A stretch of 64,000 nt of DNA from Cadophora sp. MPI-SDFR-AT-0126 (GCA_020747065.1 JAGMVK010000007.1:1-64000); one strand, 5' to 3'. Shown: positions 1 to 13,748, counted from the stretch's first letter. Numbers and translations: made by a program. Notes: a model not told the origin generated them from the sequence alone.

Positions 1-3000
1 GCCTCTATACTTTATTAAGGCAAAGGGCGGCATAAAGCATGTAATACGTAAGGTCCTAATACATAAGCTACTAGGTAACTGAAAAGAATATATTATGTAG
101 CTATCTAATGTTTTTCTTATTATTAATTTCCCGAAGATAATACTAGTATATATTAGTTTTCTCTAAGATCTTATTACCTAGTAGTAAGTTAAACTATTAT
201 TTAAAAAGACCGTAAATAATTTACTTATTCTATTCCTACTATAGTAATATTAACAGGTCCTAGAAGTTCAGGATTAGTTTTTAATTAAACTTAAAGATAA
301 GCGCCCCTTCCTGCTATTAGAACTTATATAGCCTAAGTCTATTTGAAGGCCTAGGTGACTAATTAGCCAGCTAAAACTAATTACATATCTCTAGATCTAT
401 CTTTAGTTTTCTTATTTTCAATCTCTAGTTGTATACCTCTTATAAGTACTTAATAGTAAGCTCCTCCGGTAATCTCTTTATATAAAGCCCTATATAATTA
501 GCTATTAGGCGCAGGTATTAGTAGCATACTTATCGATATTCTAGCATCTGCCTTAAGAACTATATATTTACTATAAGGGGTAGTATTTTCTTTTCCCTAA
601 TAATTAATTTTTAATTATTCAAGATATTCTTAAAGTATCTGTACTTCTATCTACTATCCTTGGCATTACTTACCCCTTTTTTCTTGTGATTCTTTATCTC
701 TTTTCTTACCTTCTTTATCTCCTTCTTATTAATTTCAATCCTCTTACTTAAAGTAATACTAAACTCTTCTGTAGCTGCCACTCTTGCCAATTAATTAAAC
801 CTTTAAAGTAGATTAATAGTAATAGTAGTAATCTTGCCGCTAATTTCCCTCACTAGGTGGACTAAATACTCTAACTTACTTACCTCCTACGATAAAGTTA
901 CTTCACTAACTTCAGTGCTTATACTTAGTAAGTTCAGTAACCCTATAAATTATCCTTCCTTTGTAAAGCTACTTACCTTAGGATATATTTCTATTCTTTT
1001 TTATATACTTTCCGATATCCCTTTTAAGGGAGTATCATCAACTTTCCCCTATACCGCCTTTATTAGGTCCCCTATAATAACCTCTCTTGCATTTAATAAA
1101 CCTTATTTACCTAGTTCTATAACCCTCTTTCATACTTTAATATTTACTTGCACTTTAGCCTTTTCCAAGGATATCTTTCCTGAAGCTTTACTATAGTTTA
1201 CTATAAATTCAGTTGATGTAGTTATTAACTAATCTTACATAGCTTGATCAGGCTAATTCCTTGCAGTCCTAGTATATACTTCCTGGAGGCGATTCCTTTT
1301 CTTAGTGTTTATAGTAATAATAAGGTAAACCTTAGCCTAATTAGACTCGAACTCCGCTTTACTTATATATACTTTAAAGGCTCCTGATCTTTCCACGTAG
1401 TTATAGACTTATTTAATTAAATCGCCAATCCTATTGTAGTACTTCATTATCTGTTTAAGCACTTAAGACTAAGTAGTATATTAATTTTTCACTAGTATAT
1501 CCCTTAGATATGAGATCACGTCCTTAATACTAGCGAAATTCGGTAGTGTAATTACTACTAGCGCGTTTACCCCAGTTATACTTGTATCTTTGTTTATATT
1601 TGTTAATAGGATTTCTACTTGCATATATACTTTAAAAGGTTTATTATTGAAAAAAAGTTGATTTTTTAAAAGGAAATCACGCGAGCTATTAAATTGTTAA
1701 AGGAAGCCGATCTTACTTAAGAATTATTTATTTTATTTCCTATTATAAGTAAATAAATTAATAGAATTAAAGTAAACTTCCTCTTTTTTTACGCCTCTTA
1801 GCTTGTAATCTCCTACTAATTCACTTTTTTTTTTACCTTTTTCTTACTATCCCTCTTAAATTTACCTTTTTCCTTAGCGTCCTTCTTAATATAAAAGGCT
1901 ATCTTTACTCCTATTTTCTTCTAATTTTCTTTTAATTTTTATAATAATTTTTATAATAATTTTTCTCTTATACTAAATTATCTTTTATTAGACCTTCTAC
2001 TTCATACTCCTCACCTACTTCTAGCACTTACTCTCTACTATAGCGCTAGTCTAGCTACTAAAGCTCATTACTGCAGCCTATATTAAACACTACCCTCTCT
2101 TTGATCCTAATTTAGGAATAATATATATTTAAGATATTATATCTAACCTCTGTAGTAATTACGCTATTCGTCTATCTAATTACGTTTTTAGTACTCTAGT
2201 TATAGCTATTGATAAGGGTATCCTAATTAAGACAGAAGTCGCGGATAAAATACGTATTAATTTCCTTCCTTACCTTCAAATTCGTAAGGAACGTGTCTTT
2301 ACTAGTTACTCCTTTCTTAACCCTAATAGCCTTTACCTTAAATTTGGCGATAAAGACTTAGTTAGTGATACTGAAACTAAGTATAATTCCTCTACTTTAG
2401 ACTTTATTGCTCTTAAGGACTATAATAATTATAAGGAGTAGTTCTCTAGACTACTCTTTATAGGTAATGATCCTATAACTGTTATTAATAAGAACTCCCT
2501 TTAATGCTATACTAAGTCTTGCATTACCTCTACTGCTATTCCAGTAACCCTTAGCCCTTCGACTACTCCTACTAAGGCTACTACTTCCCCTAAGACTCCT
2601 AAGAAGAGTAGATTTAAAGCTATTTCCGCACTTAAGCTGTTTATTATCGTATTCAAGAGTGAACCTAAGGCTACTCCTAAGTGTAAAGGCCAAGTCTTTG
2701 GTAAAGATAAGGGCAAGGGAAAGACAAAGTTTAATAAATATATCCTAGATACTAATAATAACAGACCCCCCTATAATACTTTAAATAACTACGATAGCTC
2801 CTTAATCAATAATCTTATATCCTTCCCTAATAAAGATAATAGATTTAATAATAAATATAGTAAGCTAATATGTAAAAAGAAGAAAAGTATTGCCACTTAA
2901 CTTTGTAAGAAAACCTCTACTACTAATCTATGTTCTACTCCTAAGACAAAGGATCCCGCTACTAAGACTCCTATTAAGATTCCTAAGTCCAAAACGAAAG

Positions 3001-3700
3001 CTGATTCCCTTACTCTTCTATGTACTACCCGAGCTAAAGCTAAAATCTAAGATAGAGACCTTGCCTAAGCCTTTACTAATTCTACTACTAAAGCCTTAAA
3101 CTCCCCAGTTGCTATTTCAGTTATTAATATTACTAACTAAAAGTTACTTCCTTTAGAGGTTCAGAAGCTTATTACTGCCTATAATTAGAAGTACGTCTAT
3201 AATAGTTTAATATAGTATTTAGTCCTAGGAGACCTCAATAGTTTTCCCAAGTAATACTCTTTATATTAGACCCTTTAATATATTTGCTATATTAAGGAGA
3301 TTTATTCTTATATCAAATCTGGTGATAAAGATAGTACTATAGAGGGATCTTTTTACTTCTACTTAAAGTATATAAAGGAGATTCTTTAAGAGGCTCAGGA
3401 TTTTCACACGGAGGCTATTAAAGCTATTCTTATAAGATGTATTACCGAAGAATCTAATAACGATACTAGCGCTATAGACACCGAGTACTTAATTACTAGC
3501 GAAAAAGGTCCCTTAGCTTACTTCTTCTATAGTTCTAAGACTTCTATCACTTGAAGCTATGAAGTAGTAGCTTTTACAAATAACAATAGTTGGTTTAATA
3601 AGTACTTTGATAATAATTAGTGTTTTTATATTTACTCTCTGGCGTGAGATATAATATTTAATATAATCTTGACTCTCAATCCTAGATAATTAGTAAGACT
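1..3700. repeat. A+T-rich relic of unidentified repeat(s), RIP-like
   Basis: Sequence is rich in TpA and poor in long reading frames. Two stretches keep coding character despite many in-frame stops. On the minus strand between about 0.6 and 1.66 kb one frame reads as a charged, gag-like protein. On the plus strand between about 2.2 and 3.56 kb one frame reads as a Lys/Thr/Pro-rich protein interrupted by TAG/TAA where Gln or Trp codons would be expected, as C-to-T mutation would give. I cannot name either protein family. A short open frame at 834-1196 (+) lies antisense to the first stretch and is probably chance. Confidence 0.55.
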
Positions 3701-3799
3701 CAGTGCAAAGTATGTATAATTAATATAATTAAGCTAAATAAAATAAAATATATATAAATAAAACCCAAATAATTCTTGCAGTGAAATGACTAATTACTT

Positions 3800-6700
3800 C
3801 TTATAACTTTCTTTATACCTACGACTTAATTACTAGGCTTTCTCCCCCCTTACTTCTAATTTACTTGGCCTTCCAGGTTTCTATTTCACTTGCTAAATAA
3901 GTAAAATACCCCTAATACCCCTATTACTTAGCTTAATCCTTTTACGAAATTATAATTGTAAATCTCTTACTATCCAGTATTACTATTCTTTTTCTTTCTT
4001 TTTCTAAATTAATTATCTTTTATAAGAACCTTTCTTAGGTAATTAAAGCTAAGGTCGGAAGTTCTTTTTCTTCCCTCTCTTTATCTAAGCTTAATTTATT
4101 TTTGAGCTTAATTTTCCTAATAGGCTCCGCGCTTTTTAAGAGCATGTTTTTACCTAGTTCTGGCTTAGAATTAATAAGCTCTTAAACAAAATCTCTCTTT
4201 TAGAATACCTTTAGCCAGCTTTTTAAAAATATACCTTATAGCTAAGTCCTAGATAGTTTAGTAAGAAGGTATATTCCCTTCTTTGAAAGCGCTTTATCTA
4301 CCTTATATAATCCTAGCCATTTATAGCTAAGTTTAACTTTAGATAACATATCTACTTCCTACTTTATATTATATAATAGTACGATATTATCCATAGTAAT
4401 TTCAGAGGAATAAATCCTTCTACTTATATTAAACCTATCTTTTCATATAACTTGCACCCTCTTTTATCTAGTAATAGCCTCCTTAAGATCCTTATCCCGG
4501 ATTTGAATTTATTAGGCTTGTAATACTAGTAAGTCCGATTCTAATTTAATATTCTCTTAGTCTATTATCCTCTAAATTAGGATAGTAAGCTCTATTAATA
4601 GAACAGCCTCCGACCTGTATTATATTTAGAAGAGCGTCCTACTAATCGTAGTCTTGATAGTACAGTAGTCAGCCAGTAGAACTATATATAGATTCCTTAC
4701 CCAATTACTTAGTCCTCCTTCTGTTATTTTAGTGAGTTTATTAATTATAAGTTTATAGCCTTTTTCAACTATACTATTAGTAGGTGTATAGTAAGTTAAG
4801 ATCATAATTCTCTTAATCTCATACTTTTTAGTAAGGCGCTTAACTTACCTCTTATTCTTAGGCCCCCTATCTATAATAAGCTTTCTGAAAATCCTATATC
4901 TATAAATAACGTCTTCCTAAATGAAATCTGCTACTACTGCAGAGGTCGCGTTAGCTAGGGCCCTGGCCTTAACTTATCCTAAAAGATCGTCCCTAGCTAC
5001 AACTAAACACTGCTTTCTATATCTCACGAGTAAGTAAATGATATCTATTCCAACCTTAGCCTATAAAGCGCTCGTTTAAGTAAAGTAAAGAGCTTCCTTT
5101 AGTCTTGTAGAATCTCTAAATTAGTAGGCTTTATACGCAGTCACGTATTCCTTTATATTCGAGTAAAGAGTATTCTAGAAGTATTTTTCAGCAACTTTTT
5201 AGTAAGTACTTTCTCTTCCTTTATAACTTAATTCCTTATATAGGAACTAAAGAATAGTTTGCTTCTTATTCTAATTATTTAAGACCTGTTAGATTAGGAG
5301 CCCCTTATTAGCCCTATAGTAGAGCACCCCTAAGTGTATTATATAATTTAACGCCCATTACTTAAACGTTCTGAAATCAACTAGGTCCACCCTATTAGGC
5401 CTTTTTAGTATCAATAGAAACTCCGTAATTAATCTGGAATCCAGACTCCAGTATTCTTTTAGTTACGAAGATACTTTATTTAACTAGTACCCTATTTAAA
5501 TCCGATTGAACTAAGTATTAATGAAATTATTAATATCTACTTCCTGCGCTTTAGTATTTAACTCCTCCTAATTTATAAGGCGTCTTAAAAACCTATCTAC
5601 CGTAGTGTGCTTAGTCCCGGGTACATGGCGCACTTTAAAATTAAATAATCTTATCTAAGTAATCTATTTAATAACTAAAGCTTTAGGAAGATCTAAAGTA
5701 CCTTAGTTTAATTAGGCTACTAAGACTATAGTATCCGTTTCTAGAATAAAATGCTGTCCGATTAGGGCTTCTTGGACTTTTTTTAAGGCTTTTAGGACTT
5801 CACGATACTTCCTTTTAGTAGTATTATAATTTCTTTTCGCTACTAATTATACTTTGCTATTATACCTAATAGGATATCTCTTTTTTTCCTAATCCAGTTA
5901 CATAAGGATTATACCTTATTCCTAAAGGCTTACATCTATAGCTAGCACTACTTCTCTAGTACTTTCAGAAACATCTAATCGCACTAAAGCTAGGGTAGTT
6001 ATTAGCGCCAGCTTTAGTTTATTTATTACTTAAACCTCCTAGTCGCGGAAATTGAACTTCACTCCTTTCTTTAGTAGGAGATAGAGTAGCTTTGCTTTTT
6101 AAGTATAGTCCTTAATTTAAATCCGGTAGTACCTATAGACTTCTAAGAAAGCTTGAACTTTAGTTGAATTTTTATATTTTTTCTAATCTAGAATCTTAAT
6201 TACTTTCTTACTATCTAGGGATCTTTCCTTTGTAGTATATATAAATCCTACCAGCTTTAGTTCTGTAACCTTAAATTAAGACTTTAGTCTAATTATAGCT
6301 CTTACTTTTTCTATATCTAAGAGTACTAAATCTAAATTAATGAAATATTTAAGTATAAATCTTTATATCCCCGGCGCTAATTCCTTATTATTATAGGTAG
6401 AATATAATCCTAGTATAAGTATATTATTAATAAAGATTTATACCTACGCTAATTTATAATCCTTTAGAATTATTTTCCCCGCTTAATAGAATTAAGCTAC
6501 TGAGTTAATTACTCCCTGAATAAGCGTAGTATATCGAAGAAGCCCGAGAGGAGTTTAGAAGGCTGTTAAGTCTCGGCTATTAGGGTGCAGAGTTACTTAA
6601 TTATAATCGGAAAAGAAGTCGATTAGGGAAGTGATTATGTAGCTAGTAAAGTCTTTGGATATCTCCTTTATATTAGGAGGTAGATTCGTATCCCTTACTA

Positions 6701-9700
6701 TTACTACGTTATACTTTATAATTATATTAATTATATAGTAAGCTTTACTCTTCTTTTTAATTAAAAACTATTAATTTCTGTAAGGCTTATACCTATATTC
6801 TAATATTCTAGCCTTTAATTTCTTATTAAGTATATTTTTAATATACTTGCGTAAATATTTTAGGACTAGGAATCCTAATAATTACTACGCCTAGTAAAGC
6901 ACTATGCAAATCTCTTGCGAAGGGTAAACGTCCTTATAAATCCTTCCGTATTCCGAGAAGTTAAACGCGATTATAGCCTCGCGCTAATATAATATCTTAG
7001 TTAGAAGCTCTTTTTCTTAAGGCTATAGCTTTTCCCTAAAATTCATCCCTTCTAACCTTTTTAGCGTTAATCTCTGCTCTTTAGATAATTCCGAGAACTT
7101 AGGAGTAATTTACTTATTAAACTCGTATAGTAGCTTAAGAGGACCCCGCTGTTTTTTTTGTATTAGTCTTATCTGCTTCTAATCCAGTTTTTCTTCAGGC
7201 TTTGATCTATTAGAAATACTTTCTTGAATAGGTATAACCTTATCTGCCTTCCTTTTATATACTCCCTAAACACTAATAGTAGGAAAAAGCTACTTTGCCT
7301 AAATCAAAGAAATTAAATCCGTCTTTTTAGATATAACTACACTATCCCCTTCACTGAATACTAACGCTAAGAAAACCCTAGCCCCCGCCGTTCGAACTTA
7401 ATTAAACGCCGCTACTATTCAGTTCCCTCTTTTAGTGAAGGATTTATTAGAGACGCTTATTAATACGCCCTTAGCTATTCTTTTCCCAAAAAGATTTCTA
7501 ATTTGGACCTTGCTTTAGTTAAATTAGTTACTTTAACTATGATTTACTTCGTTCACTTATTATTAATTATAATAGCGAATTAGCTACCTTTACTGAAAGA
7601 GAATAACATTAAGTTGCCGATAATAAAGAGCTACCTGAGGACTATATTATTCTTAGCTTTTTCTAATATAAAGAAATTCCTAGTAATTGTAATACTCCTT
7701 ATTTTTACTACTATATTCTTATATAGTCCTTTGAACTTCTTACGCTTTTCTAAATATCCAATTATCCCCAAGTTAGGGTTAGGGCGTACAGGTAATCCTA
7801 CACTTGTAGCTACGGATAATAGGATAATATTAGGCTCTAATCCATAGTTAATTAGAGCTATTATAATTATTAAGCCTATTTGAACCTTAACCTTAGGGCT
7901 TCGAATTACTAGTAGTGCAGGATCCTCCGAGCTACCTATTATCCCAGCTGACCCTACGCTAACGTCCTTAGCCGCTTTATTTACCCTTACCTTAAGTTCC
8001 CCGGCTCACCCTCTGATTATAGCTATATTTTTGAATAGCAGCTTTTATAATACATTCGAATATACTAGTAGCTCTCTTCCGGTTATCCCCTTTAATTCGT
8101 TGTCTAAGAGCTTATTTAATAAGTCTATTAGATACGCCTCCTTCTTAAGTAGGTCTATAAATCTCTTAATCTTCCTACTTACTTAGGGTTTGACCTTCCT
8201 TAGTTTTTCTATCTACTTCTTATTTATTTCTATCTTCTTTACTACCTCCCCTTATTATACCTTATTTCTAGAAGCCTCCTTTACTTAATTCCGGACCTTT
8301 TAACTCTTTAGGTAAAGTACTTTAAGAGTTATTAAATCCTTTTCCTTTTTTACACGCCTTTTCAGAATCTTTTTTAGGTTTACTTACTTATTGTTTTTCT
8401 TTACTTTTAACTTCTTGCTTTTTATACCCGCTACTCTTACTATATCTTAATCTGCCTTTCTTTCCTCTTTATCCAACTTATCCTATAGGACTATTTTTAC
8501 TGCTATCCTACTAATATCCTTTATAGTTACAATTAATTGGTGTACTACTTTTTATTTAATTAGTTTACTCGAGGCCCCTTACTTTAAAGCTTTCTATTAT
8601 TATTACATAATTTTTCTTCCAAGGATTCCCTACCTTATTTATATAAAATCGCTCTTATCCTCTCTTTTTCCCTAATATATTCTTCCCTAGACTTTATATA
8701 TAAATCTCCTTTTCGTATTTAATATAAAGTTGGGGCATTTCCTTTAGTAGTAGTTATTCTCTATATAATAGAAGTAATGTATAGAGCGATTATTATACAT
8801 TCCTATAGCCCTGATTATAGTTGGCTTTATATTGTATCGCTATCTTACGTATATAGCCTAGGGTAGCTTTAATAGATTAATCTAACCTAAAGGCCTAGTT
8901 AAGTACACCCTAATACAGTTTCCTCCGCCGAGTAAGCTAAATCCTGGGCGCGCTCCTGGATTAATCCCAGAAAGCGTAGCCTTTATAGCGAGCGTAAGCG
9001 TATTAAGAGCTTAAGTTATTTCCCTAATAGCTTTAGTAGAGACCGAACTTAGTGTAATTATTAAGGCTATTAGGTGATCTTTACTTTTTTATAAAATAGT
9101 TATTTAGCTTAAAGTATCTATTAGTTTACTTAAGCCCTCCTTTTTTTTATAGTTATTAGAGAACTCTTGGATTATCTTATTCGTAGTATAGATACTAGTA
9201 GCTATCTTTATAAGTTTGTTAAATATAATAGTATCCAGTTTATTAATATTAACTTTATTCTTTTGAATTACTTTTCCGTGAATGTCTCCTAGGAGACTAT
9301 TTAAGAACCAGATACCTCTAGTATAGCCCTTAAATTGCCCCTTATTTATAAGGGTAGCTGAGACCGCTATATATTATTGAATAAACTTTTGAATATTATT
9401 CTTATTTATTTGTAGTTTCGATTTTAAAGCCTTTAAGAAGAATTAGGAATTCATTTATTAGAAGGTATCTTAATTCTTATACTTCTCTTAAAGTTCTTTA
9501 ATTAAATACTTCTAATTTAGATAAGCCCAGGCGGCTAGTATCTTAATATATTACCTAATAGATAACCTGTAGTACTGCGGAAATTGCTTTACCTTATCTT
9601 CTATTTTTAATTATGTATTTTTGCATTAATCTGAATACTGCTTAAGAAATTCAGTAATATTAGTTCTATTAAAGTATAAGGCCTCCGGAATTCTAGGCAC

Positions 9701-10360
9701 AGGTATTAGAGCTATATACCTTAGATTAGCTATCTTTATAATAGTAGCGGTAGAGTCGGCTTACCCCTCTTATTAAGTAGAAGGATACTGTTCCGTTTCT
9801 TTGCTACTTTTCGTATTTAGTATTAGTTAAAAGCTTTTCGAAAGATCTTCCTTTAGGAATAAACCGGCTTTAGTAAGATCTAGAAATGATTTAAGTCTTT
9901 AATAGCGGTAGCTACTTATTAAGTATAATAAGGCGTGAATTGTTAGTATTAATAGTAGAAGCGCTAAGAGTATTAGAGCGATATAGGCGCTCCTTATAAT
10001 CTTCAGTCCTAATACTCTAATACTTACTTTATTTATTATTATACTTACTTGCGATTCCTTTTTCCTTAGCTCTTTTTTCTTATACTTCTTTTTAGCCCGC
10101 CTTCTCTTTATATTTATTTACTTTTTAGTAAGTAATTAGGCTTGCTTAGCCCTATTACTCTACTACGTTTTCCTAGTAATTATAATTTTCTTCTTTACCT
10201 AATTTCTTTTATTTTAACTATACTTTAGTACCTTACTAAGGTATAATCCGTTTGCTATTAACCTTAGTCTTATACTATAGGTTCCTTAAAGCTTTATAAA
10301 GCTCCTTTTTCCTAAATCGTTCTACTATATTCTAATATTCTTAAGGCGCTTTGCTAATTA
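3800..10360 (-). mobile_element. Ty3/gypsy retrotransposon relic, RIP-mutated
   Basis: Reading the minus strand from about 7.0 to 4.1 kb gives, in order, a degenerate gypsy-type pol: reverse transcriptase with the NSVAQF motif and the active-site strand read as FINNIL where FLDDI is usual (about 6416-6435); RNase H (about 5.7-6.05 kb); integrase core with segments such as VARDDL, DRGPKN and a distal Glu (about 4.55-5.35 kb); and a C-terminal KWLGLYKV segment (about 4.25-4.35 kb). Stops interrupt every domain, and the Asp-to-Asn changes fit G-to-A mutation on the coding strand, the expected RIP outcome. The 7.0-10.3 kb part is in the right place for gag and spacer but I cannot identify a zinc knuckle. 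No clear LTR was found on the left side. Inactive. Confidence 0.85.
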
Positions 10361-10364
10361 TTAA

Positions 10365-10640
10365 TGAAATTCAATCTCTTACTTCTTACTTAAGTTAATT
10401 TACACTTAGTTTCACGCTTATATTACTTTCTCGACTCTTTACGTAAGTTACTAATATGAAAGAGTAGAGTAGTACTATTAAGTATATAGTAAATAGGGGA
10501 GTAACTCGCGTGTAGATTAATTAGGTAATAGAAGTAAGAGGAAGAAGATAATGATTACTAGTCTAGCAGCGCTGACTTATCTATTTACGGCCGGAATGGA
10601 AAAATAAAAACCCTTGTAATGGGCCTTCGACCCCACTACA
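10365..10640 (-). repeat. Solo LTR, copy 1
   Basis: About 276 bp. On the minus strand it begins TGTAGTGGGG and ends TTTCA, giving the TG..CA ends of a retroviral-type LTR. The TG-end carries a short inverted repeat (10615-10623 against 10632-10640). A second copy lies 14 bp to the right in the same orientation. It may be the 5' LTR of the minus-strand gypsy relic to its left, but no matching 3' LTR was seen, so the assignment is an inference. Confidence 0.75.
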
Positions 10641-10654
10641 TTACCTAATTATTA

Positions 10655-10931
10655 ATAAAATTCAATTTCTTATTTCTTACCTAAGTTAATTTACACTTAG
10701 TTTCACGCTTATATTACTTTCTTAACTCTCTATATAGATTACTAATATAAAAAGGTAGAGTAATACTATTAAGTATATAATAAATAGGAGAGTAACTTGC
10801 GCGTGGACTAATTAGATAATAGAAGTAAGAGGAAGAAGATAATGATTACTAGTCTAGCAGCGCCGATCTATCTATCTACGACCGGAACGAAAAAATAAAA
10901 ACCCTTGTAATAGGCCTTCGACCCTACTACA
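10655..10931 (-). repeat. Solo LTR, copy 2 (tandem)
   Basis: About 277 bp, clearly homologous along its whole length to the LTR at 10365-10640, differing mostly by C/T and G/A transitions (for example its terminal TG is TA on the plus strand). The two copies are separated by 14 bp and flanked on their left by the same pentamer ATTAA. Confidence 0.75.
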
Positions 10932-13700
10932 CTAGGAATTCAGAACTTAACTTACTCTTAAATTACTTATCTTATTTAATATAAACTATTAAAATATATT
11001 AGTAATATATATAGATTAATAAATCTATATATATAAAGTTCACTTATAGAACTTAAAGTTATAGTTATTTAAAGAAGAAAGTCAACATTCTAGAAATTTA
11101 TACTATTAAGTACTATAATATATATAATAGTAAGTAATTATAACTTTACTAGACCTAGTTTAGACATCTTTTAGATAGCTTTATAGTTAGATTATTACCT
11201 CACTTACTACTACTATTATTATTAATTAGTACTACTAAATTAATACTTCCTTCAGAATTTCCTTACTAAAACTATATATCTTTACTATTTTATATAATAA
11301 TAATTCTATATAGAAATATAATTTAGAGCTTAAGAGTAAGCTCTCTTATAAGAAAGAAGTAATATAATATTAAAGTATTAGAAGTACTAGAAATAAAGGT
11401 ACTTAAGTTTAGTTGGAATATTACTAGATAGAAGCTAAATCAGATTCAGATATATATAAGACTACTTCTTTTATAAGGGCTCTTTACCTTCTTATTTCCT
11501 TTATATTAAACCTATAATATTACTATTTATCTACTCTCTTACTCCTATACTTAATACTACACTTAGTAATATTACGTCGTTATAACTATATATAATTGAA
11601 ATTACTTATAGTAATTAGAAAATCAGTAATACTAAGAGCTCTATTAACTTCTAAAATATAGTATAAGATACCCTTATAAATAAGCTCTTAGTAAGATATA
11701 ATCTATATTTTAGAATTAGTCCTAGCTCTATTAGTTACTTTAAGAGAAGCTTAGTACTTACTTCTTATTACTAACTAGATTACTATCTTAGTTTAATTAA
11801 GAATATATTTTAATACTTATAGTAAGGCTTAGATATTAAAATTTTTATTTAAAATAATCTTTATATTTATAATCTTAAAGTATTACCTTATTATAATTTT
11901 CTTAATCTATTTATAGAGCTTTTAGTACTATATTATTTAGGGTTACTAAATAAAAATATTTATTTTCTAAAGCTTAGATTCTAATTTAGTTATAAATTTA
12001 TAATTAAAGCTTTTAATAATCTTAAGTTTATATAAAGCTTTAAGTATATAATCTAGTAAAAATAGTCTTCTTATTATTTATATCTAGAATTACATTTTAG
12101 TTTTAGAAGTATTACTTTAAGAGCTATTTAGAATTAATAAGAATCTTTTTACTTATACTTTAAGATTCTTTAAGTATTTTATATAATCTATATTATAAGA
12201 TTAAAGTAAGTAAGTATTCTAATCCTTAATAATTTACTCTATAGTTTAAGGTATTTTATTAATAATTTAAGATAGTAATAAAGTATTTAGAGTATTTAGA
12301 TTAATAAATAATTATAGTCTAAGAATATTAGCGCTAAAAGTTAAATACTTAAACTAAGTAAGAAAATCCTCTAACTTTAAGTAAATAGTATTAGAGCTAA
12401 GTACTTTTCTAAAATTGAAATTATTTATAAGAGATATAGTAATAGAAATATTATAAATTAAAAAGATAATTAAAAGAGTCTTCTTTTAATAGCTTAATTA
12501 AAGCTATAAACTACGTTTATATTAAATAGATAATAAGATAGAATATAGCTCTTAACTATCGTATAATAGTATAAGTAAGCTAAGTTAAAGAGACGAGATT
12601 TCCTAATTAAGGAAAAAGTGTAGTATAAAAAGATATATTTAAAAAAACGTTACCTTCTTAAGGGAGGGCCTAAGAGTATATTATATATATATAATATACT
12701 TACTAAGTATACACTAGACCAAATATAACTTCTGATAGAGCGTGTTTAATAGTACTAATTAAGTTCTCTAGTAAATACTATATCTTAATAGATTAGGGAC
12801 CTTAGTAGTCTTAAGAATAATTATCTATTTAAGAGATTAAAATACCTAAGTTTAGATAATTATCCTTAAGAAGTATAAATTTTAAGTAATATAAGTATAA
12901 TATATTTTATTTTATAGATTTATTAAGATCTAACTCTAATTAATATTTCTTAAAAAATATATAGAGATTTAATAGAGTTAAGATATTAATTAATCTAGGA
13001 ATATTATAGTAAGATATTTAAGTATTATAATATAAATTAAGAGAGAGATTACGAGGAAAACTACAAGAAAAACTATAAGAATAACTATAAGAACAACTAC
13101 GAGAAAGGCTATAAGAAAAACTACAAAAAAGACTATAAGAACAATTATAAAAACAATTATAATAGTAGTAAAAAATCTCGATTAATACTAGTAATAGTCC
13201 TAAATTTACTATATTTTTTTTTTCTCTAATAATAGAAAAGGAAGAATATCTAAGAAGAGAGTATTTATAAGTATAGATAATAAGAATACTATACCTTACT
13301 ATTTTAGGAATAGTATACTTAAGGCGAGAGAGACTAAAAGCAATTATATATACTTAAGAAAAGAATAATAGATATAAGTAGTTAATAAAGAGTTATAAAT
13401 AAAGTCTATATTCTAATAATTTATACTATATAGTACTTAAAGGTAATTATCTACTATAAGTCTTTAAATATTAGGTATATAAGAGTTCTTAAGAATAATT
13501 ATTCGTACTAATCCTTATAATTCTATACAAAGATCGTCTTATAATTCTATGTGAATACTCTACTTATTTAGTACGTAGTCTTCTTTAGAGGCTTAACTAG
13601 CTTGAAAAATTAGTGCGAAAAGTGAAGATTAACAGGGTATGTATTAATACTTTTTATATACATTCCCTAAGAAAAATACTTGAACTTAGGGATAGATCAA
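10932..13700. repeat. Strongly A+T-rich RIP-like block
   Basis: Almost pure A+T with dense TpA and no credible open frame. It includes a perfect A/T palindrome near 12675-12700 and the 12-bp tandem repeat listed separately. I recognise no transposon protein. The block ends abruptly around 13.84 kb where base composition returns to that of ordinary genes. Confidence 0.7.
13041..13160 (+). repeat. 12-bp tandem repeat, ten units
   Basis: Ten consecutive 12-bp units with consensus AAGAAAAACTAT. Read in frame on the plus strand they encode tetrapeptides of consensus KKNY (variants ERDY, EENY, KNNY, EKGY, KKDY). Substitutions are mostly at positions that keep the Tyr codon. It may be a remnant of a repeat-containing coding sequence or a simple minisatellite inside the A+T-rich block. 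Confidence 0.75.
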
Positions 13701-13701
13701 A

Positions 13702-13748
13702 TCTAAACCTCAAACTCTAACCCTTAAACCTTAAACCCTAAACCTTAT
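13702..13748 (+). repeat. Interstitial telomere-like tract (left)
   Basis: Degenerate run of CCCTAA-like units (TCTAACCC, TTAAACCC, TAAACC) on the plus strand, at the edge where the A+T-rich block gives way to the peptidase genes. It is too degenerate to be a functional telomere. Confidence 0.6.

Noticed and set aside
834..1196. 120-aa open frame in the A+T-rich left end
   Set aside because: It is antisense to a longer gag-like relic on the minus strand, is low in complexity and has no domain.
2451..3099. Small frames at 2451-2716 (-) and 2890-3099 (+)
   Set aside because: They overlap the plus-strand relic in other frames and look like chance openings in repetitive sequence.
3560..3835. 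Left LTR of the gypsy relic
   Set aside because: A polypyrimidine run at about 3838-3858 could be the polypurine tract of the minus strand, but the adjacent sequence does not align convincingly with the LTR copies at 10.4-10.9 kb.
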